Source: Roseococcus sp.
Lineage (GTDB): Bacteria > Pseudomonadota > Alphaproteobacteria > Acetobacterales > Acetobacteraceae
Direction of reading: 5' to 3'
Length of the DNA: 64,000 bases
NCBI RefSeq assembly: GCF_019747315.1
Contig: NZ_JAIEQY010000013.1
Coordinates: 20,120 to 84,119 of the forward strand
Made by a program: the position numbers and the translations under genes
Shown: piece after piece, positions 29,869 to 39,004 of the stretch
Numbering within the stretch: the first letter of the stretch is position 1
Layout of the letters: each line of letters starts with the position of its first letter
Notes under the pieces: generated by a model
What the model was told of the DNA's origin: nothing
The model's input: the letters and a program-made list of their open reading frames with translations, nothing else
Database searches by the model: none

Positions 29869-30894
29869 ATGGCAGCCCCGACCACCGCGCCCAGCGCCGC
29901 CCAATCCTTCCCCGAGCGCATGCGCAGCCTGGCCCCGGGGCTCGGCATCTGCCTCGCCATCGCGGCGGTGGCGATCATCATCCGCAACATGACGGGCATC
30001 GCGGCGCTGAACCCGGTGGTGGTGGCGCTGGTGCTGGGCGTGGGGCTCGGCGCCGTGATCGGGCGGCCCGGGGCACTCAAGCCCGGCATCAGCTATGCGG
30101 TGCGGCCGGTGCTGCGGGCCGCCATCGTGCTGCTGGGCTTCCAGGTCACGCTGGGCATGCTGGCCTCGCTTGGCCTGGGCGCGCTGGTGCTGGCCTTCCT
30201 GGTGGTGGGGCTGACGCTGCCCTTCACCATCTGGCTCGGCCGCGTCATGGGCGTGGACCCCAAGCTTTCCCTCCTCATCGGCACTGGAACCGCCATCTGC
30301 GGCGCCTCCGCCATCGTCGCCGCCAACCAGGTGGCGCGCGGCAAGGATGAGGATGTGACCTATGCGTTGGCGGTCATCACCCTCTGCGGCACGGTGGCGC
30401 TGATCACCTTCCCCTATCTCGGTGACCTGATGGGCATGTCGGCCAACACCTACGGCCTCTGGGCCGGGGCCGCGATCCATGAGGTGGTGCAGGCGGTGGG
30501 TGCGGCGGCCGCCGGCGGGCCTGAGGCCGCGCAGACCGGCACCGTCATGAAGCTCGCCCGCGTCTTCCTGCTGGCGCCGGCCGTGGTGGCACTCGGCTGG
30601 TGGGTGGCGCGCAGCCATCTGGCCGAGGCTGGAAATGCCAAGGCGCCGGTGCCCTGGTTCGCCTTCGGCTTCCTGGCGCTGGTGGTGATCGGCAGCACCG
30701 GGCTCGTGCCGAAATTCGTGGTGGATGCCTCGCGCTTCGTGGTGCCGATCATGCTGGCGGCCTCGGTCGCGGCGCTGGGCCTGCAGACCGACCTGCGCGC
30801 GCTGCATGCGCGGGGTGCGGCGCCGCTGCTGCTGGGGGTGGCTGCAACGCTCTTCATCACGCTGCTCGCGCTGGTTGGCGTGGCGGTCATCTGA
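29869..30894 (+). CDS. YeiH/UPF0324 family putative sulfate exporter
   Basis: GTGTAICGASAIVAANQVARGKDEDVTYALAVITLCGTVAL. Confidence 0.9.
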   Translation: MAAPTTAPSAAQSFPERMRSLAPGLGICLAIAAVAIIIRNMTGIAALNPVVVALVLGVGLGAVIGRPGALKPGISYAVRPVLRAAIVLLGFQVTLGMLASLGLGALVLAFLVVGLTLPFTIWLGRVMGVDPKLSLLIGTGTAICGASAIVAANQVARGKDEDVTYALAVITLCGTVALITFPYLGDLMGMSANTYGLWAGAAIHEVVQAVGAAAAGGPEAAQTGTVMKLARVFLLAPAVVALGWWVARSHLAEAGNAKAPVPWFAFGFLALVVIGSTGLVPKFVVDASRFVVPIMLAASVAALGLQTDLRALHARGAAPLLLGVAATLFITLLALVGVAVI

Positions 30895-30895
30895 G

Positions 30896-31942
30896 TCACT
30901 TCAACGGTTCCGGCGTCCCCGGCTCCAGATAGCCCTGCACGTAGAGCAGGTGCGTCAGCGTGATGGCGACGGCGACCAGCGGCGTTGCCAGCGCCAGCCC
31001 CAGCACGCCCGAGACGCCCGCCATCAGCAGCTGCGCACCCAAGATCAGCGCCGGCGGCAGGGCGATGCTCTGGCTCTGGATCAGCGGCGTGGTCACATTG
31101 CCTTCGATGATCTGCACGAGGATGTAGAGCGCCACGACATAGAGCGCGAGCACGGGGCTCTCGGCCAGGGCCAGCAGCACGGCCGGCGCCGCCGCCAGGA
31201 TCGGCCCGAGATTCGGAATGAAGCTGAGCAGCGCCACGATCACCCCCAGCACCACCGCGAGCTTCACCCCCAGCAGCCAGAGCCCGATGGTGGTCAGCAC
31301 GCCGATCACCGTCATGGCGAGAAGCTGCGCCACCAGCCAGCCCTTCAGGGTTTCCGTCACCTCATCCAGCACGCGCCCCGCGCGATCCCGATCCTCGGGC
31401 GCGAGGAGCAGGACGAAGCCGGACCGGTAGCTCGCGGGATCCGCCGCGAGGAAGACCGCGATGACGCCGATGATGGCCAAAGTCACCACGGCGCTGAAGC
31501 CCGAGGCAAGGAATGAGGTGGCCTGCCCCGCCAGCGCCCCGCCCGAGCCGGTGCTCACCACGGTCTCTGGCGAGAACTGCGCCAAAAGCCCCGGCCCCCA
31601 GCTTTGGGCTGCGATGCGCGCACGCAGCGCATTCAGCGCCAGGGGCAATTGCTGCCAGAGTTGCACTGCCTGCTCGGCCAGCACGGGTGCGGCCACCAGC
31701 ACGAGCAGCACGAAACACGCGACCAGGCCAAGGACGAAGGCGGCCAGCGCATAGCCCCGCCCGATCCCTGTCCAGCGCGCCAGCGCCTCGCTGCCGCCAT
31801 GCAGCAGGATGGCGAGGAGGATGGCGGCGAAGATGATCAGCCCCACATCCACGGCGAAAATCACGATCAGGAGGAGGACCGCCGCGAGGACAAGGCCTGC
31901 GACGATCCTGCGGGTGCCTGGGGAGATTGGGGTCATGCGCAT
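30896..31942 (-). CDS. AI-2E family transporter
   Basis: Eight-TM pattern; GLWLLGVKLAVVLGVIVALLSFIPNLGPILAAAPAVLLAL. Confidence 0.92.
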   Translation of the reverse strand: MRMTPISPGTRRIVAGLVLAAVLLLIVIFAVDVGLIIFAAILLAILLHGGSEALARWTGIGRGYALAAFVLGLVACFVLLVLVAAPVLAEQAVQLWQQLPLALNALRARIAAQSWGPGLLAQFSPETVVSTGSGGALAGQATSFLASGFSAVVTLAIIGVIAVFLAADPASYRSGFVLLLAPEDRDRAGRVLDEVTETLKGWLVAQLLAMTVIGVLTTIGLWLLGVKLAVVLGVIVALLSFIPNLGPILAAAPAVLLALAESPVLALYVVALYILVQIIEGNVTTPLIQSQSIALPPALILGAQLLMAGVSGVLGLALATPLVAVAITLTHLLYVQGYLEPGTPEPLK

Positions 31943-31974
31943 GCAACGCCGCGGGCGCTGCAAGGCTGCACGAC

Positions 31975-32823
31975 TCAGCAGCGAATGGCGTCGAACCGAT
32001 GCGATGGCGCCACGAATTCCTCCTGCGCCGCCACGGTCAGCAATTCGCGCGAGCCCGCCTCGGCCGTGCGCCGCAGCACGCCGAAGACGGAGGAGGCCGC
32101 GGCCGCCAGCGCCTGCCCCGCATCGCCCGTCCGCAGCCGGTGGAACAGGAAGAGTGCGGCGATGGCATCGCCCGCGCCATTCACGCTGATCGGCAGCAGC
32201 GGCGTCGTGACGCGCCAGAAGCGCCCCCCCTCGGCCGCCATCATGCCGATCGTGCCCTCGGGCATGTCGGGCAGGTCCAGGCTGGTCAGCAGCACGCAGC
32301 GCGGGCCCATGGCCTGCAACCGCGCGACCGCGGCCTCGGCCGAAGCGAGGTCGGTCACCTTCATGCCGGTCAGCCATTCCAGCTCGAAGCGGTTCGGGGT
32401 CGCGATATCCGCCCTGGGAATCGCGCGGTCGCGGAAGAATTCGGGAATGCCGGGGCGCACATAGATACCGCGCCCGTCATCGCCCAGCACCGGGTCGCAG
32501 CACCACAGCGCCTGCGGATTCGCCGCCTTCACCTGGGAGACGGCGTCGAGGATGGCCTCGCCAATCGCCGCATCGCCCATATAGCCGGTCAGCACGGCGT
32601 GGCAGCCCGGCAGCACGCCACGCTCGGCGATGCCTTGCACGCAGTCGCGGATCAATTCGGCGCCGAAGACCTGGCCGCGCCAGGCGCCGTAGCCGGTGTG
32701 GTTGCTGAATTGCACCGTGTTGATGGCCCAGACCTCGGCGCCCAGGCGCTGCAAGGGGAACATCGCGGAGGCATTGCCGACATGGCCATAGGCCACCCAG
32801 GACTGGATCGAGAGAATGTTCAT
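31975..32823 (-). CDS. pdxY: Pyridoxal kinase
   Basis: MNILSIQSWVAYGHVGNASAMFPLQRLG; CDPVLGDDGRGIYV; SVNGAGDAIAALFLFH. Confidence 0.93.
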   Translation of the reverse strand: MNILSIQSWVAYGHVGNASAMFPLQRLGAEVWAINTVQFSNHTGYGAWRGQVFGAELIRDCVQGIAERGVLPGCHAVLTGYMGDAAIGEAILDAVSQVKAANPQALWCCDPVLGDDGRGIYVRPGIPEFFRDRAIPRADIATPNRFELEWLTGMKVTDLASAEAAVARLQAMGPRCVLLTSLDLPDMPEGTIGMMAAEGGRFWRVTTPLLPISVNGAGDAIAALFLFHRLRTGDAGQALAAAASSVFGVLRRTAEAGSRELLTVAAQEEFVAPSHRFDAIRC

Positions 32824-32911
32824 CGACAAGCACGCATAAGCCCTCCCTGCGGCCTTGCAAGCCGGGCCGGGCGGATGCCACGCTGCGGCATCCCTTGCTG
32901 GAGGTCCGCCC

Positions 32912-33877
32912 ATGCTCCGTTTCCTCGCCGCCGCCCTGCTTTTGCCCCCTCTGCTCCTGCCGGGCATCGCCTTCGCGCAAGCCTGGCCCGAACGGCCGGT
33001 GCGCGTCATCGTCCCCTTCCCGCCCGGCGGCGGCACCGAGGCGGTGGCCCGGCTGGTCGCGACGCATTACCAGGAAGTCTTCGGCCAGCCCTTCGTGGTG
33101 GAAAGCCGCTCCGGCGCCTCGGGCATGCTGGGCACGGAGCAGGCGGCCCGCGCCGCGCCCGATGGCTACACCATCTCGATGACGGCGAGCGGCCCGCTCT
33201 CCATCCTGCCGCAGATGCTCCAGGCCGGGTATGACCCGATCCGCAGCTTCGAGCATGTGCTGCTGCCCTCGGTCACGCCGCTGATGATGGTGGTGCCAAC
33301 CAACCGCCCGCCCAACACGATGCAGGAATTCGTGGCCTGGGCCGGCACGCGGCGCGGGCAGATCAACTACTGCTCGATCGGCGTCGCCTCGCCCTCGCAT
33401 CTCTCGGGCGAGCTGTTTGCCCGCGCGATGAATGTGGAGATGACGCATATCCCGCATCGCGGCTCGGGCCCTGCCCTGCTGGACACCATGGCCGGCCATT
33501 GCGACGTGCTGTTCGACAGCTCCTCCTCCTCCGGCCCCCATATTCGTGGCGGCCGGCTGAAGGCACTGGCCATCACGACGCCCGCGCGCCATCCCTCCTG
33601 GCCAGACTTGCCGACCATGGCCGAGCAGGGTGCCACGGGCTACGCGACGCAGACTTGGTCGGGCCTCGTGGCGCCGGCCGGCACGCCGCCCGCCATCATT
33701 CAGCGCCTCAACGCCGAGGGCCGCCGCTTCGCCCAGAGCGCGCGCGAGCGCGAGCGCATCGTGACGCAAGGCGGCGTGGTGGTGGATTTCTCGCCCCAGC
33801 AGTTCCGCGAATTCCTCCAGACCGAGATCGCCGCCTGGGGCGAGGTGATCCGCGCGGGGAATATCCGCGCCGAATGA
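32912..33877 (+). CDS. Tripartite tricarboxylate transporter (Bug) substrate-binding protein
   Basis: Signal peptide; RVIVPFPPGGGTEAVARLV...VVESRSGASGMLGTEQAA. Confidence 0.93.
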   Translation: MLRFLAAALLLPPLLLPGIAFAQAWPERPVRVIVPFPPGGGTEAVARLVATHYQEVFGQPFVVESRSGASGMLGTEQAARAAPDGYTISMTASGPLSILPQMLQAGYDPIRSFEHVLLPSVTPLMMVVPTNRPPNTMQEFVAWAGTRRGQINYCSIGVASPSHLSGELFARAMNVEMTHIPHRGSGPALLDTMAGHCDVLFDSSSSSGPHIRGGRLKALAITTPARHPSWPDLPTMAEQGATGYATQTWSGLVAPAGTPPAIIQRLNAEGRRFAQSARERERIVTQGGVVVDFSPQQFREFLQTEIAAWGEVIRAGNIRAE

Positions 33878-34725
33878 ACCTCGACGACGAGGTGTTCCTG
33901 GCCTGCCGGCTGGGGCTGGCGGCCTTGTGCTTCTACGCCGCGCTTGTCGGCTGGCGCATGGGCCTGGGCTATACGACCCGGCCCGACCGCCGCACCCGCG
34001 GGCTGGTGGGCGCCCTGCTGATGTTTCTGGCCGGGCTGCTCCATCTGATGACCGGCGCCGATGAGAGCATCAGCAAGGCCGGCCTGCCGGTGCCGGCCAT
34101 GCAATGGGTCTGGCTCGCCCTGGATTTCCTGGTGCCGCTGTTCTTCCTGCGCATGGCCCATGCCCTGGCGGCGCGGGACCGGCTGGAGGCCGAGCTCGCT
34201 GCCGCGGCCGAGCATGACCCCCTCACCGGCCTGCCCAATCGCGCGGGGTTCGAGCGACGCGCCCTGGCGGCCCTCGCCGCGGCAAGCCGGGCCGGGAAGC
34301 CCAGCGCCGCGGTGATGCTGGATATCGACTGGTTCAAGGCGGTGAATGATGGCTGGGGCCATGCCGCCGGCGATGTCGTGCTGCGCGGCGTGGCCGCTGC
34401 GGCCAGGGGCGGCATGCGGCGGGAGGATGCGCTGGGCCGTATCGGCGGCGAGGAATTCGCCATGGTCCTGCCCGGCCTGACGCCGGCCGAGGCACTGCCC
34501 CTGGTGGACCGGCTGCGCCAGGCCATCACGGCGCAGGTCCCCCATCCCGGCGCGCCGGAGCGCCGCCTGACGCTCTCGGCCGGCATTGCGGGCATCGCGG
34601 CGCAGGGCGCGCCGGCGCTGGAGGCCGCCTTCAATGCGGCGGACCAGGCGCTTTACGCGGCCAAGCAGGCGGGGCGGAACCAGGCCTGCCTGGCGGCCCG
34701 AGCGAAGCCGGAAGGGGTGGCTTAG
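33874..34725 (+). CDS. Membrane-anchored GGDEF diguanylate cyclase
   Basis: DPLTGLPNRAGFE, DIDWFKAVNDGWGHAAGD, RRED-ALGRI-GGEEF (I-site plus active GGEEF); ATGA overlap with preceding gene. Confidence 0.93.
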   Translation: MNLDDEVFLACRLGLAALCFYAALVGWRMGLGYTTRPDRRTRGLVGALLMFLAGLLHLMTGADESISKAGLPVPAMQWVWLALDFLVPLFFLRMAHALAARDRLEAELAAAAEHDPLTGLPNRAGFERRALAALAAASRAGKPSAAVMLDIDWFKAVNDGWGHAAGDVVLRGVAAAARGGMRREDALGRIGGEEFAMVLPGLTPAEALPLVDRLRQAITAQVPHPGAPERRLTLSAGIAGIAAQGAPALEAAFNAADQALYAAKQAGRNQACLAARAKPEGVA

Positions 34726-34772
34726 GCTTCCAGCAAAAGCCCGGCTTGGCCCCGCGTGGGGAAGCGAGGCGC

Positions 34773-35570
34773 CTAGGGCGCTTCGCCCTTCGCCATCCGT
34801 GCCTCGATCTCAACCACGGCGCGCGGCAGGTCGGCGATGGAATCCACGACCACATGCGCGCCCGAAGCCAGCAATTCCGCCGTGGCCCGCGCCCGCATTC
34901 CGGCCTTGTCGGCCTCGCTCGCCACCGCCATCTCCGCCTCGGAGAGCCCCGCGATATTGCCGGAGAGCGCGAAGCCCACGGCCCAGGCGCCGGCATTGCG
35001 CGCCTCGCCGATGCCCGGCGGCGTGTCGTCGCATTTCACCACGGTGCTGGCGGGCCAGATCCCCATCTTCGCCATGGCGTACCACATCTGCAAAGGCGCG
35101 GGCCGGCCAGCGGCGAGGTCACCCGCGCAGACCATCACCTCCGGGGAAAAACCCTGCGCGGCGGCCAGCGGCGCCAGTTCCTCCATGATCGGCCGCGTAT
35201 AGCCGGTGGTGGAGCCGACGCGGATACCGCGCCCCTGGCACCAGGCCAGCGTCTCGGCCGTGCCGGCGATGAGGGTGGAGTGCTCGGGCGTCTTTACCGC
35301 GGCGACGTTCAGGGGCTCGAAAACGGCGAAGATCGCCTCCATGTCGGCCTCGTTGAAATCATGGCCGTGCCTCGCGCGCCACGCCGCGTTCACGGCCGCA
35401 CCCACCAGGCGGATATGGTCGCGCTTGGCCATGCCCATGGGGCCGCGCGCGTCATCCACGGTGATGGCGACGCCGAACTGCGCGAAGGCCTTCACGAAGG
35501 CCGCCATGGGGGCGCGGCTGCCATGGTCGAGCACGGTGCCCGCCCAGTCGAAGATCACGGCCTTGATCAT
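34773..35570 (-). CDS. phnX: Phosphonoacetaldehyde hydrolase
   Basis: VIFDWAGTVLDHGSRAP, MGMAKRDHIR, STTGYTRPIMEEL, VKCDDTPPGIGEARNAGAW. Confidence 0.94.
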   Translation of the reverse strand: MIKAVIFDWAGTVLDHGSRAPMAAFVKAFAQFGVAITVDDARGPMGMAKRDHIRLVGAAVNAAWRARHGHDFNEADMEAIFAVFEPLNVAAVKTPEHSTLIAGTAETLAWCQGRGIRVGSTTGYTRPIMEELAPLAAAQGFSPEVMVCAGDLAAGRPAPLQMWYAMAKMGIWPASTVVKCDDTPPGIGEARNAGAWAVGFALSGNIAGLSEAEMAVASEADKAGMRARATAELLASGAHVVVDSIADLPRAVVEIEARMAKGEAP

Positions 35571-36685
35571 GCGGGGAACTCCATCTGCATCAGGTCAGCC
35601 AGAACCTCCTCGGCGAGGCCAAAGGCGGTGGAAGCGCCGGTGCCGGAGGTGACGGACACCAGCCGCACGCCGGGCATCGGCGCCTCGAAGAAGGCATCCT
35701 CGGCGCCCGAAGGGTAGATGCCGATCCAGCGTTCCGTCACCGGTGGAGGTGCGCCCAGCACGGCGGCAAATTCCTCCAGGATCAGCGCATCCACGGCTTC
35801 CGGCTGGAAGGGGTCGGGCGTGGCCGCATAATGGTGGCTGTCGCCCACCACCAGGCTGCCATCGGCGGATTGCACGACGATGAGATGCACGCCGTTCTCC
35901 AGCTGCGGCTTCTGCTCCACCTCCAGCCGCGCCCGCAGCGCCGGCAGCGAGGGCGCGCCGTGATAGCCGCGATAGCGATGCAGCCCGAGGTCGCTCATCA
36001 CCGGCGCGGGCAGCCGCCAGCCGGGAGCTGCCAGGCGCAGCATGTGCAGCTTGCACAGCGTGGTGCCACGCGCGGCAAAGGCCTCGGGGAAGAGCGAAGT
36101 GAGATCGGTGCCCGGGCAGACCACGATATGCGGCGCGGTGAAGCGGCCCTGGGGCGTATGGACGGCGCCCGTCTCCACGGCCAGCGCCGCGCATTGCGGG
36201 AAGATGGCCACGCCATGTCGCTCGGCCAGCCAGGCGCGCAGGCGGGGCAGCGCCTCGCGGCTTTCCACGCGCAGCTCATGCGGCGAATGCAGCGCGCCCA
36301 GCAGATCGGGCGCGAGCGGCGCCGGGATCTCGTGGGCGCGGAGGATGCGGCAGCCCTCGCCCATCGGGCCGGCGGCGAATTCCTCGATGACCGCCAGCGC
36401 CTCGGGCCGGCGCGCGGCCATCAGCAGGCCGCGTTGCAGCACGGGAATGCCGGCCTCTTCCGCCACCCCCGCCCAGACGCCCCGCGCGCGGCGGGCGCGG
36501 CGCCAGGTGTGGGGCCAGCCCTGGCCGGTCACGGTGACGAAGCCGAAATTGCGGACGGAGGCGCCATTGGGCTGCGCATCCCGGTCCAGCACCGCCACCC
36601 GATGCCCGGCGCGCGCCGCCGCCAGCGCATGGGCCAAGCCCACGATGCCGTGGCCGATGACGATCAGGTCGAAGCTCTTTTCCAC
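35567..36685 (-). CDS. FAD-dependent oxidoreductase of the phosphonate-associated TIGR03364 (HpnW) type
   Basis: FDLIVIGHGIVGLAHALAAARAGHRVAVLDRDAQPNGASVRNFGFVTVTGQ; overlaps phnX. Confidence 0.82.
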   Translation of the reverse strand: MEKSFDLIVIGHGIVGLAHALAAARAGHRVAVLDRDAQPNGASVRNFGFVTVTGQGWPHTWRRARRARGVWAGVAEEAGIPVLQRGLLMAARRPEALAVIEEFAAGPMGEGCRILRAHEIPAPLAPDLLGALHSPHELRVESREALPRLRAWLAERHGVAIFPQCAALAVETGAVHTPQGRFTAPHIVVCPGTDLTSLFPEAFAARGTTLCKLHMLRLAAPGWRLPAPVMSDLGLHRYRGYHGAPSLPALRARLEVEQKPQLENGVHLIVVQSADGSLVVGDSHHYAATPDPFQPEAVDALILEEFAAVLGAPPPVTERWIGIYPSGAEDAFFEAPMPGVRLVSVTSGTGASTAFGLAEEVLADLMQMEFPA

Positions 36686-36834
36686 CGTGACCTCTTCTAC
36701 AGCGCCTTGCCGCAGGAGGATTCGCGCAGGCCCGGAAGCTGCAATCCCCCTTGCGGCCCGGGGTGTCAACGTTCCGGCGCGCCCGGCCAGGACGGCATCT
36801 GGACCTGGAGGCGCCCCAGGTAGAGACTGGGCCA

Positions 36835-37545
36835 GTGAATTCCACCATCGAAACATCGCCAGCCCAGATCGTGCTGATCGAGGACGACCCCGTCCTGAGC
36901 GGCGAGCTGGTGGACACCTTCCTGCATCACGGCATCGGCGCCCGCGCCGTCGCCACCTGGTCCGACGCGCTGGAGCTGCTGGAGGATTTCCAGCCCGACC
37001 TCATTTTGCTCGACCAGCGGCTGGGGGCGGTGGACACGCTGATGATGCTCCCCGCTTTGCGCAACCTGACGGCGGCGCCCATCCTTTTCCTCACCGGCAA
37101 CCGCAACGAGGCCGACCGCGTGATCGGCCTGGAGCTGGGCGCCGATGACTTCCTGCTCAAGCCGATCGCAGGGCGGGAGCTGGTGGCACGGGTCCGCGCC
37201 CATCTGCGCCGCGCCACACGCCAGCCCGCCACCGCGGCCATTGCCGTCGGCAGCTGGAAGATCCTGGAAGCGGAGCGGAGGCTGCTGCGCCCTGATGGCT
37301 CGGCCGTGCCGCTGACCGCCGCCGAGTTCACCCTGCTGGTCCTGATGGCCGCCCGCCCCGGCACGCCGATCGACCGCGAGACCCTCACCCAGGGCGTGCT
37401 GCGCCGCCCTTACCGCGCCGAGGATCGCTCGCTGGACAATCTGGTGCACCAGATCCGCCGCAAGCTCGGCCGGCGCGGCGCGGGGGAGGTGATCTCGGCC
37501 GTGCGCAACCAGGGCTATGCCTTCAGCGGCTTCCCGGAGGCCTGA
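36835..37545 (+). CDS. OmpR-family response regulator
   Basis: IVLIEDDPVLSGELV...LILLDQRLG...GADDFLLKPI receiver and C-terminal winged helix. Confidence 0.92.
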   Translation: MNSTIETSPAQIVLIEDDPVLSGELVDTFLHHGIGARAVATWSDALELLEDFQPDLILLDQRLGAVDTLMMLPALRNLTAAPILFLTGNRNEADRVIGLELGADDFLLKPIAGRELVARVRAHLRRATRQPATAAIAVGSWKILEAERRLLRPDGSAVPLTAAEFTLLVLMAARPGTPIDRETLTQGVLRRPYRAEDRSLDNLVHQIRRKLGRRGAGEVISAVRNQGYAFSGFPEA

Positions 37546-37564
37546 TGGCGCCCAGGCCCCGGCG

Positions 37565-38725
37565 TCAGGCGGCGGCCGCCGCCCCCTCCTGCTTCGCGAT
37601 ACGCGCCAGCATCACCAGGGCCGCGCCGTAGTAATCCGTGGCGCTGGCCACGCCGGGCAGCGCGAGGGCACGGCTGAAGCCGGTCTTTGCGTGGAAGCTG
37701 ACATTGGCAATCGCCGAAACGCCGGCATGGCCCTGGTAGGGCGCCAGGGCGCCGTTGCGCAGATCGGTCCAGGCCGGCAGGCGGCCCGGGGTGGCGTGGG
37801 TCCAGAAATGCAGGGCGGCACCCAGGGCCGGGGCCTGGCCCTCGCCCGCCCAGGCCTGGAAGAGCGGCACGCGGATCGCGTCCCAGGAGAAGCGCGGCGC
37901 CCATTCGGCGGCCGGTGCGACGGCACCGGTGCGGCGGTCCAGTTCGATCCAGTCGGCCGGCAGCTCCCAGCGCCCGAAGCGCGCCGCGGCCAGCAGCCAT
38001 TGGCCATCTGCGTCGAGCCTGGACCAGGCCGGATGCGGGGCCAGCCGCGCCAGCGCCCGCAGCCCCGGCGTGTTGTAGTAGGAAGGGTTGAGGACCACGT
38101 GCTCCTGCTTCTCGAAGCCTTGCGGGCCGGGCAGCAGCACCGTCCGGCCCGCGACCTCGCGCACCGCGAGGCGCAGCACGTCCCGCGCGATGGCCTCGGC
38201 CTGGGCGCGCCAGGCGGGAACGGACCAGCGTTCGGCAGCGCGCTGCAGGGCCCAGGCGATCATGATGTCCCCATCCGTCGCGCTGTTGGTGTCCCGCGCC
38301 AGGCGCGGATTGGCGGACCAACGCCAGGCGAAGAGCGCATCCCGCGGGCGGGAGAGATGTGCGCGCGTCCATTGCAGGATCAGCTCGAAGCTCGCGCGGT
38401 CCCCGGCCCATTCGGCCATGAGCATCGCATAGCCCTGGCCCTCGGAATGGGAGATGTCCTGGTTCGCGTTGTCCACCACGCGGCCTTCGGGGCTGATGAA
38501 GCGGGCGCGGAACTCGGCCCATTCGGCCCGGTCCGCCGCGGTTGCGCTGCTGTGCGGCGGGGCGGGCAGCATGGGGCCCAGCACCTGGCTGCTCGCCGGC
38601 GCCAGGGCCACGCCCGGGATGGCGATGGCCCCGCCCAGCCCGAGCAGCCCCCGCAGCACGGAGCGGCGGCGCGGCGCGGGCGGGATGGCGGTGGCCTGAG
38701 TGATCGCCTGAGTGGTCTGGGGCAT
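37565..38725 (-). CDS. Glycoside hydrolase family 8 (endoglucanase-type), exported
   Basis: HSEGQGYAMLMAEWAGD and SATDGDIMIAWAL GH8 signatures; Tat-like RRRSVLRGLLGLGGA. Confidence 0.9.
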   Translation of the reverse strand: MPQTTQAITQATAIPPAPRRRSVLRGLLGLGGAIAIPGVALAPASSQVLGPMLPAPPHSSATAADRAEWAEFRARFISPEGRVVDNANQDISHSEGQGYAMLMAEWAGDRASFELILQWTRAHLSRPRDALFAWRWSANPRLARDTNSATDGDIMIAWALQRAAERWSVPAWRAQAEAIARDVLRLAVREVAGRTVLLPGPQGFEKQEHVVLNPSYYNTPGLRALARLAPHPAWSRLDADGQWLLAAARFGRWELPADWIELDRRTGAVAPAAEWAPRFSWDAIRVPLFQAWAGEGQAPALGAALHFWTHATPGRLPAWTDLRNGALAPYQGHAGVSAIANVSFHAKTGFSRALALPGVASATDYYGAALVMLARIAKQEGAAAAA

Positions 38726-39004
38726 GTGGCGCTGTTGCTTCCGGCTCGTTCCTGATGCGGCGGAAGATGCGGCAATGGCGCTGCGGATACCCGTCAGGAT
38801 GGGTCGGGTTTGGTCTCCGGCGGGGCCCGGTTTTTCATGACCTCCGGCGATCTTCAGGCAGGGGCGGCGAATGTCAGGAATTGTCGGACGGGCGCGCTTC
38901 GGCCTTTCGCAAGGCCGCCGTCCTGACGCAAAATGCCGGCATGCACCGCCGTGCCCGAACCCCTCACAGCCTCGCGCCGAACTGGTGCGGGGCGCGGTCC
39001 TGCC

